Source of the DNA: Streptomyces sp. NBC_01262
GTDB lineage: Bacteria; Actinomycetota; Actinomycetes; Streptomycetales; Streptomycetaceae
Assembly: GCF_036226365.1 (NCBI RefSeq)
Contig: NZ_CP108462.1
Span: 9,408,501-9,472,500 of the forward strand
Direction: 5' to 3'
Length of the DNA: 64,000 nt
Shown here: one piece after another, positions 58,375 through 64,000 of the stretch
How the letters are laid out: each line of letters starts with the position of its first letter
How positions within the stretch are numbered: the first letter of the stretch is position 1
Position numbers and translations under genes: made by a program
The notes under the pieces: generated by a model
The model's input: only the letters and a program-made list of their open reading frames with translations
The model's database searches: none
Told to the model about the DNA's origin: nothing

Positions 58375-58932
58375 ATGCTGGATCGTTGGACCGTCGAGTT
58401 CTACGACTTCTTGAAGCCACCCCCAACCCTGCCAGTCCTGGACAGGAGCTTGCCGGAGAGGTTCGGTGATCTACACGAACGGGCGGCGCGGAATGGGGCT
58501 CAGCATGGCACGCCGGTGCTCGCGATGGTCTCGGGCTTCGCTGATCCCGGCGTAAATCTGTTCTTCCGGGTCTCGCCGATGAAGGGGCGTGGAATCCGAA
58601 CCTGGAGGCGGTACGCGTACACGCTGGTCGTGTGGTTGAACTTCCTGCATGTGTTCGGCAAGAGCTGGCGCGAGGCGACGCCGCGCGATGTGGAGGCGTT
58701 CAAGGACTGGCGCCTGACCGATGTGCGCAATGACGAGCGGATCCAGGCGGGCAGCTTTGACACGGATCGGGCGGCTCTGAACACCTTCTACACCTGGGCG
58801 TCGGGGAAGTACGGGACTGGGAACCCGGTGACGGGGGTTGCTCCGGCGGCCGATCCGTCCCCGCTCGGCTCCTGTGGCTGCCTGCCCGTCATGGTGATGA
58901 CACCCCGGCGCAGATCCCGGGCGGCGCGGTGA
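58375..58932 (+). pseudogene. Tyrosine-recombinase integrase, N-terminal fragment
   Basis: 185 residues: WTVEFYDFLKPPPTLPVLDR, GRGIRTWRRYAYTLVVWLNF, and ATPRDVEAFKDWRLTD match the SAM-like core-binding domain of an actinobacterial phage/plasmid-type integrase. The sequence changes after NPVTGVAP (about 58845) and ends without the catalytic domain (no R-HxxR-Y). A mobile element was probably resident here and was cut by a deletion. Confidence 0.7.
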
Positions 58933-58999
58933 AACTCTCGGATTGTCGTACCCGACAGGTTCAATGGAACCGACGAGACGACCGACGGGAGCACCGCGC

Positions 59000-59563
59000 A
59001 TGGAGCCAACCTTCTTCTCAAGTCCTGAGGAGTTCCGGGACTGGCTGGAGGAGCACCACGCGACTGCCTCCGAATGCCGGGCGGGCATGTGGAAGAAGGG
59101 AACGGGCAAGCCCACGGTGAGCTGGTCGGAGGCGGTCGACCAGGCCCTGTGCTACGGCTGGATCGACGGCCGGCAGAGCCCGATCGACGACTTCTCCTGG
59201 ACGATCCGGTTCACCCCGCGCAGGCCGCGCAGCAACTGGAGCCTGGTCAACCTCCGCAAGATAGAGGAGCTGACCGCGCAGGGGCTCATGCGGCCGGCCG
59301 GCATCGCGGTGTTCGAAGCCCGTGACCGGGACCGCGAGGAGAAGCCGGTCTGGGAGTTCGAGGCGGCGCAGCTGGCTCGCTTCCAAGCGGAACCGCGGGC
59401 GTGGGAGTGGTTCAGCGGGCAGGCACCGTCCTACCGCAAGTCGGCCATCCACTATGTGATCAGTGCCAAGCGGGACGAGACTCGGGAGCGGCGGTTGGAC
59501 CAGCTGATCGCCGACAGCCTGGAGGGGGTGCGGCTCAAGCCGTTCCGGCGACCTGGAACCTGA
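59000..59563 (+). CDS. YdeI/OmpD-associated family protein
   Basis: 187 residues. Typical YdeI-like sequence: FSSPEEFRDWLEEHHATASE, SWSEAVDQALCYGWIDGRQS, FTPRRPRSNWSLVNLRKIEE and APSYRKSAIHYVISAKRDET, with C-terminal SLEGVRLKPF. Family members are small cytoplasmic proteins implicated in envelope or acid stress responses in other bacteria; the exact role is unknown. ATG 59000 is preferred; an upstream in-frame start (58943) adds residues that do not match. Confidence 0.9.
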   Translation: MEPTFFSSPEEFRDWLEEHHATASECRAGMWKKGTGKPTVSWSEAVDQALCYGWIDGRQSPIDDFSWTIRFTPRRPRSNWSLVNLRKIEELTAQGLMRPAGIAVFEARDRDREEKPVWEFEAAQLARFQAEPRAWEWFSGQAPSYRKSAIHYVISAKRDETRERRLDQLIADSLEGVRLKPFRRPGT

Positions 59564-59913
59564 GGGCCCGCTGCAACAGGCCGAGCGCGATCGCGTAGCC
59601 CTCCAGCTCGGCCGTCCAGCGCGGGACCTGCCGCTCCGGGAACCCCTCGGGCTGGCCTTAACCGCCCATGGCCCACGACCCGTGATCGACAGCGCCGCCT
59701 ACGAGGCGCCAGCCGCCGCCACAACCTGCACCGCCCGTCGCGACCTCGACCCCGGAAGCGCGCCGAGTGCGTGGCGATGCTGGCCCGGCACGAGACGGTC
59801 CACCCGCAGCGAGCCAGGCCGGCAGACCCGCCGACTCGTGACCAGGCGACTGCAGGAACGGACAAACCCACGCTATTGAGCGGAACTGTTCTCGAAGCCC
59901 TGCCTCGTCCGCT
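59564..59913. other. Gene-free region with an echo of the neighbouring WYL gene
   Basis: 350 bases. Around 59692-59730 the sequence on the minus strand encodes GGGWRLVGGA, as in the WYL regulator downstream of it (60700 region), but the surrounding sequence is not homologous. Possibly a small piece of a second regulator. No other gene is supported. Confidence 0.4.
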
Positions 59914-60894
59914 TCAAGACGGGTGAAGGTCTCCGCTGGTGCGCGGCCGGCCGTATCGTTCGACGAGGGCGTTGCCGATCGAGGCCAGGTGGTCTCGGAC
60001 ACCCGGAGGGCCGGTCACCTCGACCCATTCGACCAGCCCGGAGAGCTCGCCGGCGAGGATGTACTCATTGGGGCCGCGGATCACGACCTCGATGCGGCCA
60101 TCGGTCGTGGAACCTCCCACGTCGAGCCGGTCGCCGAGCGCCATCCGGAGTATGCCTATCCCGTCGGGTGTGCATACCGCCTGGACCTCCAGCGGCGTTC
60201 GTTTGCGATCGACCTCTTTGGCGATCTCATTCCAGCTCTCGGCAAGGTCGAAGTCCCCGGGTCGGTGCACAGGGTCGCCGGTCGGGTCGGCGGACGACAC
60301 GCGGTCGATCCGGAAGACCCGTCGGCCGGTCTCGGTGGTGGAGACGAGGTACCACACAGGACCTTTGGCGACGATGCCCAGCGGGTGGACGGTTCTCCGG
60401 GTTTCGACGCCTTTGCTGTCGACGTAGCCGAGCGACACCTGGACGCCGCTGATCACCGCGTCCTGGAGTTCGTCGAGGAAGCGAGGCGGCCGGTGCTCGA
60501 TCCGGCTCGCCCCCCATCGCTGCGGGTCTACGACCAGCGACGACGCCGCTGCCTCGGCCTGCACCTGGAAGGGCTTCGGTAGAGCATGGACGAGCTTGCG
60601 CAGAGCTGCTTTCATCGCCGGCGTCGCATCCGAGGCCGGACCGACAGCCAGGAACAGGGCGCGTGCCTCACTGGCGGTCAACCCGGACAGGTCGGTACGA
60701 GCACCGCCCACCAGGCGCCAGCCGCCGCCTCGGCCCTGCACGGAGTACACGGGCACCCCGGCCATGGCCAGGGCGTCGAGGTCACGGCGGGCGGTGCGCT
60801 CGGAGACGTCCAGCTCTCGGGAGACCTCCGCGGCTGTCACCTGCTCGCGCCGTTGGAGCAAGAGGAGTATGGACACCAGCCGATCGGATCGCAT
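59914..60894 (-). CDS. WYL-domain transcriptional regulator
   Basis: 326 residues. N-terminal DeoR-like winged helix (MRSDRLVSILLLLQRREQVT, VSRELDVSERTARRDLDAL), then the linker VYSVQGRGGGWRLVGG and a WYL domain (about 150-230 and C-terminal WCX part) with GIVAKGPVWYLVST and RVFRIDRVS. WYL domains bind nucleic acid or small ligands and often repress a neighbouring operon. ATG 60894 is chosen over a frame extending to 60966, which covers the promoter and operator. It is divergent from an epoxide hydrolase gene. Confidence 0.9.
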   Translation of the reverse strand: MRSDRLVSILLLLQRREQVTAAEVSRELDVSERTARRDLDALAMAGVPVYSVQGRGGGWRLVGGARTDLSGLTASEARALFLAVGPASDATPAMKAALRKLVHALPKPFQVQAEAAASSLVVDPQRWGASRIEHRPPRFLDELQDAVISGVQVSLGYVDSKGVETRRTVHPLGIVAKGPVWYLVSTTETGRRVFRIDRVSSADPTGDPVHRPGDFDLAESWNEIAKEVDRKRTPLEVQAVCTPDGIGILRMALGDRLDVGGSTTDGRIEVVIRGPNEYILAGELSGLVEWVEVTGPPGVRDHLASIGNALVERYGRPRTSGDLHPS

Positions 60895-60913
60895 ACAGAC
60901 AAAACTCTCATAA

Positions 60914-60938
60914 AAACCGGTCATGAAGTGACCGGTTT
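60914..60938. promoter_or_regulatory. 10-bp-arm palindromic operator
   Basis: AAACCGGTCA (60914-60923), TGAAG, TGACCGGTTT (60929-60938): perfect inverted repeat in the 116-base gap between the divergent WYL regulator and epoxide hydrolase genes. Likely bound by the WYL protein to control both (inference). Confidence 0.7.
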
Positions 60939-61010
60939 GGGCAGCAAGCTGGCGACATGACCTCATCGAGGAGGTCGACCGCCAGCGAACGCCCCCAGAG
61001 AGGAAATGCA

Positions 61011-61952
61011 GTGATCAATCAAGCAGAATTTCCCGAGCCCACCCGCATCCAGGTCAACGGTGTGGAGCTCGAAGTCTTCGAAGCAGGCCGAGAAAACAAG
61101 GGCAAGCCCATCGTGCTCTGCCACGGCTGGCCGGAGCACGCCATCACCTGGCGTCACCAAATGCCCGTCCTCGCCGCAGCCGGCTACCACGTCATCGCAC
61201 CGAACCAGCGGGGCTACGGCAACTCATCCCGCCCGACCGAGGTGACCGACTACGACCTCGAACACCTGACGGGCGACCTCGTCGCACTCCTGGACCACTA
61301 TGGCTACGAGGACGCCACCTTCGTCGGCCACGACTGGGGTGCGTTCGTCGTCTGGAGCCTGGCCCTGCTGCACCCCGACCGGGTGAACAAGCTGATCAAC
61401 ATGAGCCTGCCTTACCAGGAGCGCGGAGAAACACCGTGGATCGAGGTCATGGAAACCTTCCTCGGCGGCGACTTCTACTTCGTCCACTTCAACCGGCAGC
61501 CGGGCGTTGCGGACGCCGTGTTCGATGCCAACACCTCCCAGTTCATCCGCAACCTCTACCGGAAGAACGTGCCCCCCGCGTCCCCTGAGCCGGGCATGGC
61601 ATTCATCAATCTCGCCAAGGCGGAAACACCGCTCGGTGAGCCAGTAATGACCGAGAGTGACCTGGCCGTCATCATCTCCGCGTTCGAGACGTCGGGATTC
61701 ACCGGCGGCATCAACTGGTACAGGAACCTCGACCGGAACTGGCACCAGCTGGCGGACGCGGACCCGATCATCAAGCAGCCCACCCTCATGATCTACGGCG
61801 ACCGGGACTTCGCGGTCCCGAGGTTCGAAAAACTGGCAGAGTTCGTGCCCAACGTGGAAGTGGTCGGCCTGGACTGCGGTCACTGGATCCAGGGGGAAAT
61901 GCCCGAAGAAACCAACCGCGTGATTTCAGAATGGCTGGACCGGCAGGGCTAG
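61011..61952 (+). CDS. Epoxide hydrolase (alpha/beta hydrolase)
   Basis: 313 residues. Oxyanion HGWP (38-41), nucleophile elbow VGHDWGAFV with Asp108, and C-terminal GLDCGHWIQGE with the catalytic His: the triad of epoxide hydrolases. ENEMY lid residues: tyrosines occur in the lid region (FYFVHF, INWYRNL) as expected for epoxide protonation. It opens epoxides to diols via an Asp ester. GTG 61011 is chosen because GAGAGGAAA ends a few bases upstream; an upstream in-frame ATG at 60957 adds unmatched residues. Probably controlled by the divergent WYL regulator. Confidence 0.9.
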   Translation: MINQAEFPEPTRIQVNGVELEVFEAGRENKGKPIVLCHGWPEHAITWRHQMPVLAAAGYHVIAPNQRGYGNSSRPTEVTDYDLEHLTGDLVALLDHYGYEDATFVGHDWGAFVVWSLALLHPDRVNKLINMSLPYQERGETPWIEVMETFLGGDFYFVHFNRQPGVADAVFDANTSQFIRNLYRKNVPPASPEPGMAFINLAKAETPLGEPVMTESDLAVIISAFETSGFTGGINWYRNLDRNWHQLADADPIIKQPTLMIYGDRDFAVPRFEKLAEFVPNVEVVGLDCGHWIQGEMPEETNRVISEWLDRQG

Positions 61953-62307
61953 TGTCTCGTGATCCGGTTCGTATCACCTGAAGGCCGAGTTCTCGCATCA
62001 CACTGATGACAGCGGGACGTGGGGCCAGGTTGCGTGGCCGCCTCGTCAGGGCTTCAAGGTCATCTGGTAGCGGGTTTCAGGCCCACCCTGGGGTGGAACC
62101 CAACCTCCCCACCGCGGCTCGTCGAGCCCGAGCGACTGACCCAAGCCCCGACAAGTGTCATCCCGACAACTCACTTGTCTAGTGAAGCGGTTGAAAGTCG
62201 CCATCCGTGATCTTGCGTGGGTATCCCCGGCTTCAGCCGGGGAGGGAAACGCATCCTTGACACGGAGGAGCGAAGCGTCGGAGCTTTCTGCGTCTCCGTG
62301 TTGACGG
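61953..62307. other. Intergenic region including the IS605 left end
   Basis: 355 bases. A weak inverted repeat GTGAT/ATCAC (61970-61988) follows the hydrolase stop. A GC hairpin at 62225-62242 likely belongs to the insertion sequence. No gene was recognised. Position of the left end of the element is not certain. Confidence 0.5.
62225..62242. repeat. Hairpin at candidate IS605 left end
   Basis: CCCCGGC (62225-62231), TTCA, GCCGGGG (62236-62242): perfect 7-bp stem with a 4-base loop, 66 bases beyond the tnpA stop. Such imperfect-end hairpins are where IS200/IS605 transposases bind and cleave single-stranded DNA. Confidence 0.6.
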
Positions 62308-62736
62308 TCAGACAGGTCGCTTCTGGTCTTCGATGTACTGGCGGATGATGCTGAGCGGTGCTCCGCCACATGAGCCGGCGAAGTAGGAGCGGGACCAGAA
62401 GACCGACCCCATGCCGATCCGGTTGATCCGGCCGGTGTACTCGGCGCGCAGATATCTGGAGCTGACTCCCTTGAGCGAGTTGATCAGCTTCGACAGGGCG
62501 ATTTTGGGCGGGTAGTGCACGAGAAGGTGGACGTGGTCGGCCTCCCCGTTGAACTCCCGTAGCTCCGTCTCGAAGCCGGCGCAGACCTCGCGCATGATCT
62601 CCTCGCACCGCTTGAGCATGGCGTCATCAAAGACGCCCTGGCGGTACTTGGTGACGAACACCAGATGGGCGTGCAGGTTGTAGGCGACGTGACGACCAGT
62701 GCGGATATCGGGATTTGGTGACCAGCGCGGTGACAT
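62308..62736 (-). CDS. tnpA: IS200/IS605 transposase TnpA (HUH Y1)
   Basis: 142 residues, normal size. HUH motif DHVHLLVHYP (His68, His70) coordinates the metal and Tyr134 in IIRQYIEDQK is the nucleophile that cuts and joins single-stranded DNA ends. The opening HVAYNLHAHLVFVTKYRQG is also typical. Intact. It is divergent from tnpB with 50 bases between starts. Acts as a dimer on hairpin ends during lagging-strand replication (family knowledge). Confidence 0.93.
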   Translation of the reverse strand: MSPRWSPNPDIRTGRHVAYNLHAHLVFVTKYRQGVFDDAMLKRCEEIMREVCAGFETELREFNGEADHVHLLVHYPPKIALSKLINSLKGVSSRYLRAEYTGRINRIGMGSVFWSRSYFAGSCGGAPLSIIRQYIEDQKRPV

Positions 62737-62786
62737 ACACCAAGAGTAGTAGGATCAAGCGAACTCGACTGGAGGGGGTGGGCTGG

Positions 62787-64000
62787 ATGATCCGTGCGTA
62801 CAAGTTCCTCATGCGGCCCACCATCCGCCAGGAACAGGCGCTCGGCGAGATGCTGCGGGATCACTGCTCCCTCTACAACGGGGCCTTGCAGGAACGGCGT
62901 GACGCCTACCGGCACGTCTCCAAAACCAGCGTCAAATACGGCATGCAATCCGCGCAGCTCAAGGACATCCGGGCAGTCGACCCGGAGCGTCAGGGCCGCT
63001 GGTCGTTCTCCTCGCAGCAGGCCACCTTGCGCCGCCTGGACAAGGCGTTCACCTCGTTCTTCCGCCGCGTCAAAGCCGGTGACACGCCCGGCTACCCGCG
63101 CTTTCGCGGAGTGAACTGGTTCGACACAGTGGACTTCCCCAAGGACGGCGACGGCTGCCGCTGGGACTCCACCCCCCACGGCACCGTCACCCGAGTCCGG
63201 CTCCAGGGCGTCGGGCACGTCAAGGTCAACCGGCACCGGCCGGTGGTCGGCAGGGTCAAAACGGTGTCGGTCAAGCGTGAGGGCCGTAGGTGGTTCGTCG
63301 TACTGACCGCCGAGCAGGACCAGCCCGATCCGCTGCCCGCGACCGGCAGCGTGGTCGGCATCGACCTGGGCATCGCCAGCTTCCTCGCCGACTCAAGCGG
63401 CGCCTTCGTGCCCAACCCGCGCCACGGCCGCCGCGCCGCCGTCAAGCTCGAAGCCGCACAGCAAGCCCTGTCGCGGTTTCCGCGCCGCAAGGCCAAGGAC
63501 CGCACCGCCAACCACCAGCGCGCCGTGGAGAAGGTCGCCGCGCTGCACGGCAAGGTCCGGCGCCAACGGCTCGACCACGCGCACAAGACCGCTCTCGGCC
63601 TGGTCCGTGTGCATGACTTCATCGCGCACGAAGACCTCAAGATCCGCAACATGACCAGGTCGCCCGCATCCAAGCCCGACCCTGACCAGCCGGGCACCTT
63701 CCTGCCCAACGGGTCCGCCGCGAAGGCCGGGCTCAACCGCAGTATTTCTGACGCCGGATGGGGGGTGTTCCTGACGATCCTGCACGCCAAGGCTGAAAGC
63801 GCCGGACGGGAAGTGATCGCCGTGGACCCCCGCAACACCTCCCGCACCTGCCCCGAATGCGGGCACGTCGCCAAGGAGAACCGGCCCACACAGGAGAAGT
63901 TCCACTGCGTCGCCTGCGGCCACACCGCGCACGCCGACACCGTGGGCGCTCTCAACGTTCTACGGGCCGGGCTGGTCCGTCGCGACGCCGACCCAGCTTA
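62787..64000 (+). CDS. tnpB: RNA-guided nuclease-like TnpB, 3' end outside window
   Basis: 404 residues are visible from ATG 62787 and the frame is open to the right edge; only the last few codons may be missing. RuvC-type acidic residues: Asp193 (VVGIDLGIA), Glu282 (AHEDLKI) and Asp384 (HADTVGALN). Zinc ribbon CPECG and CVACG (about 356-376). N-terminal IRAYKFLMRPTIRQEQALGE is the usual TnpB opening. TnpB proteins use an RNA from the right end of the element to guide DNA cleavage near the donor site, aiding retention. All active-site residues seen are intact. Confidence 0.93.
   Translation, partial: MIRAYKFLMRPTIRQEQALGEMLRDHCSLYNGALQERRDAYRHVSKTSVKYGMQSAQLKDIRAVDPERQGRWSFSSQQATLRRLDKAFTSFFRRVKAGDTPGYPRFRGVNWFDTVDFPKDGDGCRWDSTPHGTVTRVRLQGVGHVKVNRHRPVVGRVKTVSVKREGRRWFVVLTAEQDQPDPLPATGSVVGIDLGIASFLADSSGAFVPNPRHGRRAAVKLEAAQQALSRFPRRKAKDRTANHQRAVEKVAALHGKVRRQRLDHAHKTALGLVRVHDFIAHEDLKIRNMTRSPASKPDPDQPGTFLPNGSAAKAGLNRSISDAGWGVFLTILHAKAESAGREVIAVDPRNTSRTCPECGHVAKENRPTQEKFHCVACGHTAHADTVGALNVLRAGLVRRDADPA

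Larger units (their letters stand above)
62225..64000. mobile_element. IS200/IS605-family element (IS605 type, right end outside window)
   Basis: Divergent tnpA (minus) and tnpB (plus) with a left-end hairpin next to the tnpA 3' end is the IS605 arrangement. The right end, expected to contain the guide-RNA (omegaRNA) scaffold downstream of tnpB, is beyond the window. Left boundary given is the hairpin, so the true end lies slightly to the left. Confidence 0.8.

Noticed and set aside
59658-60002. Minus-strand ORF containing GGGWRLVGG
   Set aside because: The match to the WYL regulator covers only about ten residues and the rest is unlike any protein; noted as an echo, not a gene.
1-64000. CRISPR arrays, rRNA and tRNA genes
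   Set aside because: No regularly spaced direct repeats, cloverleaf or rRNA-like conserved stretches were seen by eye.

Overview
This is a high-GC actinobacterial window, almost certainly from a Streptomyces or a close relative. Coding regions show strong third-position GC bias, GTG and TTG starts are common, and the regulator families (NarL-type two-component pairs, LAL regulators, SARP, PadR, XRE-cupin, WYL) are typical. The strongest locator is at the left edge: the 3' part of tap followed by a complete tpg. These are the telomere-associated protein and the terminal protein that maintain the ends of linear Streptomyces replicons. The window is therefore read as a terminal arm of a linear chromosome or a linear plasmid. 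The many broken genes, transposase remnants and two insertion sequences fit that reading.

Layout. 0-2 kb: tap-tpg. 2-6.4 kb: uncharacterised proteins (SMI1-like, HEAT/LRV-like repeat, DUF6891-like). 6.4-11 kb: a truncated ECF sigma gene, then a frameshifted ECF sigma gene joined to an operon for a zinc-finger membrane protein, an ABC ATPase and two membrane proteins. 11-15.3 kb: a divergent regulator/hydrolase pair and a NarL-type two-component system. 15.4-18.7 kb: EamA exporter, O-methyltransferase and an alpha/beta hydrolase on the minus strand. 19-24 kb: an XRE-cupin regulator with threonine aldolase, a DUF4232 lipoprotein, and a PadR regulator overlapping a hydrolase-only RelA/SpoT-like HD protein. 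23.7-32 kb: a MOSC/ferredoxin-reductase fusion divergent from a LAL regulator, which precedes a run of SDR, DJ-1/PfpI, VOC and FAD disulfide-reductase genes. This run may deal with reactive carbonyls or redox stress (inference).

32-38.3 kb: a DUF4157 protein with a metal-site C-terminal domain, a small secreted protein, a second two-component system and a Tat-exported sulfatase. 38.6-45.8 kb: a SARP stub, a broken hypothetical gene, a secreted protein, a large NTPase-TPR protein, and a methyltransferase plus aromatic hydroxylase pair. 46-55 kb: a DUF1963-like protein, a TetR/TetX-like divergon, and three MFS genes around an ArsR-type regulator whose start codon lies inside a perfect 21-bp inverted repeat. 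55-64 kb: an IS256-family element, NUDIX hydrolase, decayed aminoglycoside kinase and integrase fragments, YdeI-like protein, a WYL regulator/epoxide hydrolase divergon with a palindromic operator, and an IS605-type element whose tnpB runs off the right edge.

A theme across the window is regulator genes, several of them divergent from a target gene, with a TANNNT-like -10 box 6-8 nt before the start codon, so many are predicted to be leaderless. The best candidates for something new are the PadR-HD pair, the orphan DUF4157 protein, the mirror-image promoter at 51.3 kb and the VOC-like/methyltransferase fusion next to a flavin hydroxylase. No CRISPR array, rRNA or tRNA was seen.
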